Origin: Gammaproteobacteria bacterium
GTDB taxonomy: Bacteria > Pseudomonadota > Gammaproteobacteria > Pseudomonadales > Pseudohongiellaceae
NCBI GenBank assembly: GCA_029242705.1
Contig: JAQWTK010000018.1
Location: 1 to 44,826, forward strand
DNA length: 44,826 nt
Reading direction: 5' to 3'
The stretch's first letter is position 1; each line of letters begins with the position of its first letter. The translations under genes were made by a program, and so were the position numbers. Shown piece after piece: positions 26,013 to 33,558 of the stretch. The notes under the pieces were generated by a model that had not been told where the DNA came from, ran no database searches, and was given only the letters and a program-made list of their open reading frames with translations.

Positions 26013-27382
26013 TTATGGAATATAGTGACTCAAATGCAATTACTCTTGAAAGAGAATTAGATTGGTTTAATTCAATTATGGACGCGCGTATTGCTTTGTA
26101 TTTTGAGCACGACCAATCGGAAGAAGAGACACAGAGGGCCTCTCAAAAAATAGAAGAAATTATATCGCCCGATTTTACAGGGGATGACTCTCTTTACGCA
26201 TCAGTTGTGTCGGATCTAAATCTAGATTTTGATGAGCGTATTTTGCTGATACTAACACTGGTTCCACATATTAAGCCTGATTTATTAGACCTACTTTTTA
26301 CTAGGAATAAAAATTTTGATAGAGGGTTTACTCAATTCGGAGGTTGGAAAGGCGAAAGTCATGGTGGATTTATACCTACTTGTGAAACTGCTGCATTCAT
26401 TATTGCAGGTGATGATCTGTCTAAGAGATTTAAGCTGATTCGCTATTTTGAGGGGGAGGGGAGATTGATAATAAGCAATATTCTTTCATTGGAACATAAA
26501 TCTTCCGGTGAGCCATTTATGAGCGCAGCTCTGAAAATCAGTAATGAATACCTAAATAAACTTACCTCAGGTGTTTACCATAAACCTGATTACAGTATGA
26601 ACTTCCCCGCAAAATTAATAACTACCAAGTTATCTTGGGAAGATTTGGTGTTACCGGCGGAAGTTGAAGAAGAAATAGAGAATATCATTACTTGGATTAA
26701 AAACTCTAAGGTAATAATGGAAGATTGGGGGTTAGAACGGGTCATAAAACCAGGTTATAGAAGCCTATTTTATGGCCCCCCTGGCACTGGTAAAACACTT
26801 ACGGCAAGTCTTATTGGCTCAATGGTCGGTGCTGATGTATATCGAATTGATCTTTCAATGGTGGTTTCTAAATATATTGGTGAGACCGAAAAAAATCTAG
26901 CGAATGTTTTCGATCAGGCTGAATCCAAGAATTGGATACTTTTCTTTGACGAGGCAGACGCTTTGTTTGGAAAACGAACCCAAGCGTCAACGTCTAACGA
27001 CCGTTACGCAAATCAAGAAATATCTTATTTATTGCAAAGAGTAGAGGATTTTCCAGGAGTAGTCATTTTAGCTTCAAATATTAAAGCAAATATTGACGAA
27101 GCCTTTTCGAGACGCTTTCAGTCAATAGTATACTTTCCTATGCCAGATAATGAACATCGCCTTCTTCTTTGGAAGCGAATTCTTGGCAATACTAAAAATC
27201 TTTCTCTCGATATTTCGCTCGAAAAACTAGCAGAAAACTATGAATTATCTGGTGGTGCAATGACTAATGTCATTAGATACGGCGCAATAAATTCGTTACA
27301 AATGGATCGGTCAGAAATGTCCCAAGAAGATCTCGTAGAAGGTATCACTAAAGAATTACAGAAAGAAGGCAAAACTGCATGA
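26009..27382 (+). CDS. AAA+ ATPase of the eCIS (Pvc15-like)
   Basis: 457 residues from the ATG at 26009, which overlaps the preceding TGA; a TTG at 26003 and an ATG at 26015 are less likely starts. An N-terminal region (about 1-200) typical of Pvc15 is followed by one AAA+ module: Walker A GPPGTGKT (256-263), VSKYIGETEKNL, Walker B LFFDEAD (D314, E315), the second region of homology with NDRYANQEISYLLQRVEDFPG and DEAFSRRFQ with its arginine finger, and sensor 2 in LSGGAMTNVIR. The enzyme is needed for assembly or cargo loading in PVC/Afp particles but is not part of the finished particle. All catalytic residues are intact, unlike the neighbouring tape-measure gene. Confidence 0.96.
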   Translation: MIMEYSDSNAITLERELDWFNSIMDARIALYFEHDQSEEETQRASQKIEEIISPDFTGDDSLYASVVSDLNLDFDERILLILTLVPHIKPDLLDLLFTRNKNFDRGFTQFGGWKGESHGGFIPTCETAAFIIAGDDLSKRFKLIRYFEGEGRLIISNILSLEHKSSGEPFMSAALKISNEYLNKLTSGVYHKPDYSMNFPAKLITTKLSWEDLVLPAEVEEEIENIITWIKNSKVIMEDWGLERVIKPGYRSLFYGPPGTGKTLTASLIGSMVGADVYRIDLSMVVSKYIGETEKNLANVFDQAESKNWILFFDEADALFGKRTQASTSNDRYANQEISYLLQRVEDFPGVVILASNIKANIDEAFSRRFQSIVYFPMPDNEHRLLLWKRILGNTKNLSLDISLEKLAENYELSGGAMTNVIRYGAINSLQMDRSEMSQEDLVEGITKELQKEGKTA

Positions 27383-27395
27383 GGTGGGCTCAAAT

Positions 27396-30300
27396 ATGAG
27401 TACTGTTAGCGATCATATTTTTAAAAGATTAAAGTTTATATCGTATTTAATTGGGATAAATCTCATTATTTTTGGATTTCATTTTAAGGTTAATGCGGCT
27501 GAAAACTCTACTGCCAGTATTAAGACTCATTATGTTGTTTCTAGTGGGTCTCTAACTGTCCTAGGCCAAAGAATCGAGCAAGAATTGTTAAGCACTAGGT
27601 CGGAAGAAGAAGACCTAGAGGATGAAACCGTAGAAAGTTTTATGCCAAAACTTACTACGCGTGAATTTTCACGAATGATTACGCGTTACGCCGGTAGCCT
27701 ATCAGTCGAACAAGCAGAAGCTGCAATTAGTGGGGATATGGAGCCATATTATAAAGCATTTGTTGAAGGGATGAGTCCTGAGGACTTTGGGTCAATATAT
27801 AGACAATTTTTAGGTCAAATTACTGTTGATTTCGTAAATAGACCAGCTGATCTGACAACCCAAGATTTCATTCAATATCTCTTGTCTTCTGTGCTGGACC
27901 TTTCCGAAGAGGAATATTCTAATTTATTTCGTGACTACATTACTTCGTTATGGAGTTTTTATATCTCTTCCGCTTCTGAACAAGAGCTTAGTAACTTGCT
28001 CGATTCTAATGAAGAGCTCGAAAAAATATTAGGTGAGGATTACAGCGAATCTCTGGCTACGGGAAGGTTGAATGTTGACCATGAAAGATATTTCGATACA
28101 TTTAACCAATATATTACTAGTCTCACTGATGAAGAGTTTATCGATACATACAATGCCTATGTAACCGAAACTATTGGCGTTATGTTACAAGCAGATTTCG
28201 GTGAAATATTAAGTGGTGGTTCTGCCGAGGTAATCCCTGCTCCTAATCCAGCGGAGATAGAATTTTCGTCTGAATCTGAGGGGTCAGAGTCAGATAGTAG
28301 TATGGTAGTAGATTCCGTTACGGCAACTAATAATTCGGGATTAATCCAACAATTTGATGAATTATCGGAGACTGATAGTTTGCGTCTATTGAGGCAGCAT
28401 ATAGCTATCACAGGCATAGAGCATTTCGTTATACCCTTCATAGATTCGTTCGAAGATTCAACGATAGACTACACGAATGTTCTTCAGGAGCAGCTTTCTA
28501 ATTTCAAAAATGATCGCTTAGCTAGCTTGCTAGCTATTGAAGCTCAGTTCTTAGCCTATGTGGAACAGAGACCATCACTACCTGGGGATTCTCCGATAGC
28601 CCTAGGTGATGATTTCCTTGAGGAAATCGATGGAAGTCAGACATTTATTGCAAACGTCATGCTACAACTGTTGAGCGTTATCGAAGAAATCAATGTGGAG
28701 AAACAGAACTTTACGAATTTAGAGCTAGCTATATTAGACCCTAATTTTCTTTTAGATGTTAGGCAGCAACTTAGATTGATCGAAAATATCGAATACCCTA
28801 ATTTACGACTACTTTTTTCGTCTACTCTAACGGCTCTTGAAAATTATACACCGGGCAGTACTGCAGAAGAAATTCAGTTAACTGACTGGCAATTTTTATT
28901 TCTAGTTAATGCAGTAATGGACTCAATCGAAACTATCGAGGGTAATAATTTACTTAGTGATGCGATAGCTTCAAGTACTAATGAGATTTGGAACTTCCTC
29001 GGTTGTGGTTGTGATATTGAAGAAGGCAATGTGATCTATGGTTTCTACCCGACGCATTCTCTACCTACTACAATGGAGAGGCAAGAAATCGATTTGCGTT
29101 TCTACGATAGGATTGCATATTACGGGTTAACTTTAGGTGCGAACGGTGATGTGTCGGATGATGCTTTGTGGGCGACTGGGGGGGTAATGAATGAATTCAT
29201 ATCGAAAGCCCACTTGCGGAACACACGAGTAGATCTTGCGATCTATTCTCCAAATTGGAATGAATTTAGTCACGATAAAATAGAAATAGCTTCCGCTAAT
29301 ATCGTTGATAAGCTTTCTATACCCTTAGACGATCAAAGTTTGATATCTGGCCGCCCCTTTTCTCCCGTAGGCCCAACTGTATCTGAAGTCATTACTAGAG
29401 ATACGATGGGAGATGGAATAACTCTATATTTTAATAATCTGGAAGATCCATATACTGGAGAGGTTAGGGAACTAAATAAGATTATCGATTTAGTAACAGA
29501 GTTAGCTGATAATCTCGATTCGAGCTTTGGAGCTGATACGACTCCAATTAATCTGATGCTTGATTTTAAAACTGAAAATACTGAAGAAGTGTTACAGGAA
29601 TTACGATCGATATTAGTTGGTACGGATGAGCGCCCTGATCATTTTGTATCAAGAATTTTAGTATTTCTTGAGCAAGATACGCTTAATTCCAGTCAAAATT
29701 TATTGCAGTCAGTCAGAAGCGTATTTGACGACGGTAATAGCGCATCTATTATATTAAGAAAAATTAATCCAATTTTAATTCCTGCGATGGATCAAGACGG
29801 TCGGTTTTCATCGCTAGCAAGTGACCTTAGGGGGCTAAGGGCACTTTTTGGTGTTAACGGTGGTGCCGGGATCTGGCCTTTGCCATTGGGTTCTGCAACT
29901 TTAGAGGCTGAAGAAGGACCTTCGGAGTCAGGAGAAGTTGTAATATTAAGTGGTGACACAGTTTCCGATCCTGCTGAAATAGATAGAAAGATAGAGGCGG
30001 CATTTTTAAGCGCTATGGTCGACGATACGGTAAATACATATCAAAGAGGGGTGCGAACATTTTACTTTCCTCATCGCCAATTAATTATCTTCCTGATGAC
30101 GCTATTCTCTTTGCTATCATTTTTCGCTTACTCTGTTTCGATTTTTGAGCCAACAAATAAGATCATTCTCGGTATTTCGCGTTGGGTCGGGGTCTATATA
30201 TTATTTTTTCTGATGTTAAGTTTAAAAATATGGATCGATCCTTATATAAGTTGGGTGAGAGTTGCTTTCTTTTTAGCTCCCATATTGGTCTGGGTTATAG

Positions 30301-30464
30301 CCGGTTCATTTCAACATTCTGCACCTTCCGTGAGTGTTAACCTTTCTGGCAATAAATATTTGTCTAGGCAACTAAAACGACAAAAATCGCGCGGATTACG
30401 AAGAGTTCGAACAAAAATTTATAGGAGTATGCGAAACCTAACTAGTGGTAGTCATGGAGCCTAA
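27396..30464 (+). CDS. Membrane-anchored protein with degenerate GH18-like domain
   Basis: 1022 residues from ATG 27396, which has GAGGTGG 7 bases before it; a GTG at 27384 is a less likely start. A signal or anchor segment (about 12-35, FISYLIGINLIIFGF then VNAAEN) leads to a long acidic helical region with recurring (L/M)(S/T)xEDF-type motifs (about 65-260). From about 545 a GH18-like barrel is suggested by NVIYGFYPTHS, the EIDLRFYDRIAYYGLTLGANG strand and NTRVDLAIYSPNW. The usual DGxDxDxE active-site strand reads D673-G-I-T-L-Y-F-N680, so the acidic pair and catalytic Glu are absent. Three membrane helices end the protein (about 893-915, 922-945, 950-972), followed by a basic tail. A cell-wall-binding or envelope-anchoring role is inferred. 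Confidence 0.85.
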   Translation: MSTVSDHIFKRLKFISYLIGINLIIFGFHFKVNAAENSTASIKTHYVVSSGSLTVLGQRIEQELLSTRSEEEDLEDETVESFMPKLTTREFSRMITRYAGSLSVEQAEAAISGDMEPYYKAFVEGMSPEDFGSIYRQFLGQITVDFVNRPADLTTQDFIQYLLSSVLDLSEEEYSNLFRDYITSLWSFYISSASEQELSNLLDSNEELEKILGEDYSESLATGRLNVDHERYFDTFNQYITSLTDEEFIDTYNAYVTETIGVMLQADFGEILSGGSAEVIPAPNPAEIEFSSESEGSESDSSMVVDSVTATNNSGLIQQFDELSETDSLRLLRQHIAITGIEHFVIPFIDSFEDSTIDYTNVLQEQLSNFKNDRLASLLAIEAQFLAYVEQRPSLPGDSPIALGDDFLEEIDGSQTFIANVMLQLLSVIEEINVEKQNFTNLELAILDPNFLLDVRQQLRLIENIEYPNLRLLFSSTLTALENYTPGSTAEEIQLTDWQFLFLVNAVMDSIETIEGNNLLSDAIASSTNEIWNFLGCGCDIEEGNVIYGFYPTHSLPTTMERQEIDLRFYDRIAYYGLTLGANGDVSDDALWATGGVMNEFISKAHLRNTRVDLAIYSPNWNEFSHDKIEIASANIVDKLSIPLDDQSLISGRPFSPVGPTVSEVITRDTMGDGITLYFNNLEDPYTGEVRELNKIIDLVTELADNLDSSFGADTTPINLMLDFKTENTEEVLQELRSILVGTDERPDHFVSRILVFLEQDTLNSSQNLLQSVRSVFDDGNSASIILRKINPILIPAMDQDGRFSSLASDLRGLRALFGVNGGAGIWPLPLGSATLEAEEGPSESGEVVILSGDTVSDPAEIDRKIEAAFLSAMVDDTVNTYQRGVRTFYFPHRQLIIFLMTLFSLLSFFAYSVSIFEPTNKIILGISRWVGVYILFFLMLSLKIWIDPYISWVRVAFFLAPILVWVIAGSFQHSAPSVSVNLSGNKYLSRQLKRQKSRGLRRVRTKIYRSMRNLTSGSHGA

Positions 30465-31056
30465 GGATATTGCTACAGTTCGGGCTTACCATAGCGAGCG
30501 TATATCAAGATTTGGCGAGGAGTCAGCTGAAGCATTAGGTTGGAAACACGCCGACGCTCAGAGTGAAAGATTTCGGGAGATCGCACAAATAGGAAATTTA
30601 AATCGTAGAACCCTGCTGGATGTGGGTTGCGGCCATGGAGATTTCTATGGATCCGTAAAAGACAACTATCCAGAATTAGTGTATACGGGCCTTGATCAAG
30701 AAGATACATTTCTAAAGATCGCCGTGACGAGGTATGGTAAAGACCCTAATACTAAGTTTTTACGCGGGGACTTCCAGTCCTGCTTACTGCCAATGTGCGA
30801 TTATGTTATTTGCTGTGGAGGTTTGAATTATCGAGTGTCCGAACCTGATAATATTTATCAAATGATTAATAAATTATTTGACTCTTGTAGAGTAGGGTTG
30901 GGATTGAACATTTTAAAAAATGTAGACTTTGAAGATGGAATTTTAATGCCTTATTCTTCGAGTAAGATATTTGAATTTTGCCGCACACTTACTTCAAAAA
31001 TAGATATGAAAGATAGCCAAAATAAAAATAATTTCACTATTTTCGTTTATCGATAA
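30454..31056 (+). CDS. Class I SAM-dependent methyltransferase at the operon end
   Basis: 200 residues from the ATG at 30454; a GTG at 30445 is an alternative start. The SAM-binding motif I reads LLDVGCGHGDFYGSV, followed by the acidic end of strand 2 in YTGLDQE and motif II-like CDYVICCGGLNY; the C-terminal part is a short strand-helix region. The substrate is unknown. It overlaps the membrane-protein gene by 11 bases, so it is probably translated with it and belongs to the eCIS operon. Modification of a particle component is one idea, a small metabolite another. Methyltransferases are not core eCIS genes. The convergent lipoprotein gene begins 14 bases after the stop, with no obvious terminator between. 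Confidence 0.85.
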   Translation: MEPKDIATVRAYHSERISRFGEESAEALGWKHADAQSERFREIAQIGNLNRRTLLDVGCGHGDFYGSVKDNYPELVYTGLDQEDTFLKIAVTRYGKDPNTKFLRGDFQSCLLPMCDYVICCGGLNYRVSEPDNIYQMINKLFDSCRVGLGLNILKNVDFEDGILMPYSSSKIFEFCRTLTSKIDMKDSQNKNNFTIFVYR

Positions 31057-31070
31057 CCTAGTAAGAAATT

Positions 31071-32327
31071 CTAGCGCGGATATTCCCAATAAACTCCTGC
31101 AGGCGAATATTTGATTGCTAACTTGCTTCGTGAATTAGCCCGAGTACCATTTCTAATTAGATCTCGAATATCAGCTAATATCGAATTTGTATCTGAATAG
31201 TTTGAATGACCGTCCAGGTTAAGGTCAGTTACTCCAGCGTCAATTGTTTCTACTCTCCCCGTTATAAGTGCGCCGCTTATTGAATCTCCGGCTAACTTGG
31301 AGGTACTAAATCTTTTGGGAATATCTAGAGAGGAGCTGTTGCTCGAAGCATATAAGGTTACCGGTGAATTATTGCTTCCCAGAATCGGAGCATATTCAGT
31401 TGTAAACTCTTGAGAATTTATATCTGGCGCGATTAGTATTATTTCTCGAAAGCGTGCTCTAGCACTTGGCCGTATAGTAAACAAATCTCTTAACACACTA
31501 ATGCCGATCCTAGCCCCCGTGGTATGAGTTATTAGATAAATCTTATCGATAGCAGTTGTCGACAAAATTTGTTCCATCATGAATTCAAAATGTTTCTTAG
31601 ATGCCTGAGCTCGTTCTAAATCACCTAAATATGTTGTTGTACTATCGCGTGCGGGCCAGCTGAAAAGGAATGTTGGTCCTGAAAAACCTAAATCATAGCT
31701 AACTTGAGCTGCGCGAATTACTGCATCTTCATAGCTATCGTTAAATCCATGTATATATATTAACGCATCATTATTATTGAATTGATTGATATCTGACATA
31801 ACGCTTTCTGAAAATTCTTTCGGAGACAGAATATTATTTTGAGACAATAAAGGTGGATCGCTAGTATCAGATATATCGAGCGCCTGAATAGATATTGGCT
31901 CGATTGCTCGTAGTTCAGGCTCTCTCAATAAAATCGTGTAGTTCTTACCAAAAGTAATACTGTTAGATATGCTTTCATTGAACATCTGATAAGCTGGTTC
32001 TGCCTGCTTATAGTTTCGGTTTGTAGCGAAATATGTCTTTACAACTACAAATTCCCCGTCATTAGAAATTTCGGCATTTGGAACATTAAAATCTCGATCG
32101 ATATATGCGATTTTCTCGAATTCGTCAGGGAAAGCTCGTGCTGGCAAATTCCTTATTCCTGACACTATGTCAGATTCTATTACCTGGTCTACCACATTTA
32201 AATCAGGAATTTCTAATTGGCAGCTAGTAAGAAAGGGAACAAGACCGCACAGCAATAAATGCCATCTCCCTATGTTGGTTCCGGTAGAAGTTAAACTCTT
32301 ATTATTTTTGATGCCACTTAAGTTCAT
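31071..32327 (-). CDS. DUF900-like alpha/beta hydrolase lipoprotein with altered nucleophile
   Basis: 418 residues from the ATG at 32327; an ATG at 32387 would add 20 residues with no ribosome binding site. The signal sequence ends in lipobox LTSC (C36), so it is likely an outer-membrane lipoprotein. The hydrolase part has KTYFATNRN, ALIYIHGFNDSYEDAVIRAAQVSYDL, TFLFSWPARDS, YLGDLERAQASKKHFEFM, IYLITHTTGAR, ILIAPDINSQEF and DGHSNY, in the DUF900 order. The usual nucleophile elbow HSMG is HTTG here (T269 in place of Ser), while the Asp and His positions remain. Thr can act as a nucleophile in some enzymes, but loss of activity is as likely. It is convergent to the eCIS operon; whether it is linked to it is unknown. 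Confidence 0.85.
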   Translation of the reverse strand: MNLSGIKNNKSLTSTGTNIGRWHLLLCGLVPFLTSCQLEIPDLNVVDQVIESDIVSGIRNLPARAFPDEFEKIAYIDRDFNVPNAEISNDGEFVVVKTYFATNRNYKQAEPAYQMFNESISNSITFGKNYTILLREPELRAIEPISIQALDISDTSDPPLLSQNNILSPKEFSESVMSDINQFNNNDALIYIHGFNDSYEDAVIRAAQVSYDLGFSGPTFLFSWPARDSTTTYLGDLERAQASKKHFEFMMEQILSTTAIDKIYLITHTTGARIGISVLRDLFTIRPSARARFREIILIAPDINSQEFTTEYAPILGSNNSPVTLYASSNSSSLDIPKRFSTSKLAGDSISGALITGRVETIDAGVTDLNLDGHSNYSDTNSILADIRDLIRNGTRANSRSKLAIKYSPAGVYWEYPR

Positions 32328-32645
32328 AAATATCTCTATAAAATCACGGAATTGAACCATAATCCACAAAAAGGAGCTAATGCACATTAAGGCGATTGTA
32401 ATAGCTAGTGCGTGTCATATCCACCTCTTAACTTTATGTAATGCACCTTGAGGAGACTGTGGTATAAATTCTTTAAGACTATTGCCAATAATTTGAAAAT
32501 ATAGCGATCAGTTGTTAGTTAGCCTTATTAAAAGAATTTATGTGTAAATCTTAAGTGCATTTTTTAGAATCTAGAAGCTACTTTCACTAGGATTAATTTG
32601 TGCTCAGTCGCTTTATGACTAGTTTGGTTCTATTAGGAAGGATCT
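32328..32645. other. Intergenic region, divergent promoters expected
   Basis: 318 bases between the divergently transcribed lipoprotein gene and the DUF2470 gene, if the shorter lipoprotein start is right. It is AT-rich. I see no convincing ORF, RNA or hairpin in it. AGGAAGGATCT just before ATG 32646 is a good ribosome binding site for the DUF2470 gene. Confidence 0.4.
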
Positions 32646-32951
32646 ATGAGTGAGCCATCAAAAGATGAAAAAATATCGAATGAATGGTTAGAGAATGCCT
32701 CTAATCAAATTATTGAGCATATGAATGATGATCATTCAAATTCAATAGTATCTGCTCTTCATGCTCAGCACGGGATTAAAGATACCTATGCCAAAATGGA
32801 GAAATTGGAGGTTGGCGGCTATTATGCATTATCGGAGGGGAAGTTGTACTTCTTAACTTTTGAAGAGCTCTGCACTAGTGTGAAGGAATATAGGATGGAA
32901 TTGGTAAAATATGCGAAAAAATATAGAAAATATGAGTTAAATAGCGAATAG
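32646..32951 (+). CDS. Stand-alone DUF2470 protein
   Basis: 101 residues. IIEHMNDDHSNSIVSALHAQHGI, then VGGYYALSEGKLYFLTFEELCTSVKEYRMELVKYAKKYR covers a complete DUF2470 domain. This domain is normally the C-terminal part of HugZ-type haem-utilisation proteins, next to a split-barrel (PNPOx-like) domain, where the HxxDH-type segment helps to bind haem. Here it stands alone, with the His-rich HMNDDH kept. A gene with possible flavin/deazaflavin-barrel likeness follows 25 bases later, so the two may form a split pair; this is tentative. The ribosome binding site AGGAAGGA is strong. Confidence 0.85.
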   Translation: MSEPSKDEKISNEWLENASNQIIEHMNDDHSNSIVSALHAQHGIKDTYAKMEKLEVGGYYALSEGKLYFLTFEELCTSVKEYRMELVKYAKKYRKYELNSE

Positions 32952-32976
32952 AATTTAAGTTAAGGGATGGCGTGCT

Positions 32977-33477
32977 ATGAGTAGAATAGGACTATTAAGT
33001 GGCTTAGGCGGATTATTTTTGGTTGGATTTTTGGGATGGCTTTTCACTGCACCATACCTTGGTAATGAAGGCCTTGCTCGCGCACCCGGGATAATTCTTG
33101 GGGGGGAACCAACCGCATCTCCTGATGATTTTAGTTCTCTTTTCGAAAATTTCCCAGGTCCGTTACTTATGAAGCAACAGGGTTTTCCTCCTTTTGTTAA
33201 TTACCTCTCCTGGGTTGGCACTAGAGGAGGCGTAATTACAGCAACTCATCCAGATGGGGCATTATGGGCTCAACGAGTAAGGGATCGTAATGGTGATGGG
33301 TGGTTACGTATCGGGGACGCGACTTATGCAATGGAAGCTATCGAAATTTTTGGCGAGGAACGAATATCGATGATGGAGCAATGGGCGGCCATGGTTGGTA
33401 TAACTCTAGATGATTCGCTATACGAAGGGGCAGCTCCCTTAAGGGAGTTTGAAGTCTTTTTCTGGAAGGCTAGGTAG
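32977..33477 (+). CDS. Membrane-anchored hypothetical protein, possible split-barrel fold
   Basis: 166 residues. An N-terminal hydrophobic helix (about 4-26) anchors the protein or serves as an uncleaved signal. The soluble part has YLSWVGTRGGVITATHP, DGALWAQRVRDRNGDGWLRIGD and YAMEAIEIF; the GALWAQRV...RIGD stretch recalls nitroreductase/PNPOx-like deazaflavin proteins, but this is weak. No cofactor motif can be named. It is probably co-transcribed with the DUF2470 gene 25 bases upstream. The stop is followed by a 81-base gap to the convergent quinoprotein gene. Confidence 0.7.
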   Translation: MSRIGLLSGLGGLFLVGFLGWLFTAPYLGNEGLARAPGIILGGEPTASPDDFSSLFENFPGPLLMKQQGFPPFVNYLSWVGTRGGVITATHPDGALWAQRVRDRNGDGWLRIGDATYAMEAIEIFGEERISMMEQWAAMVGITLDDSLYEGAAPLREFEVFFWKAR

Positions 33478-33558
33478 TCTATCTATATAGAAAAGCGATC
33501 TATAAAAAAAATTATAAAATTATCTTAATGGCATTTTTGTTTAGGAAGTTTTCCAGAA

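Noticed and set aside
33486..33504. TATAGA/TCTATA inverted repeat after the 166-aa gene
   Set aside because: The stem is short and AT-only apart from one G-C pair, followed by an A tract rather than T, so it does not look like a terminator for either convergent gene.
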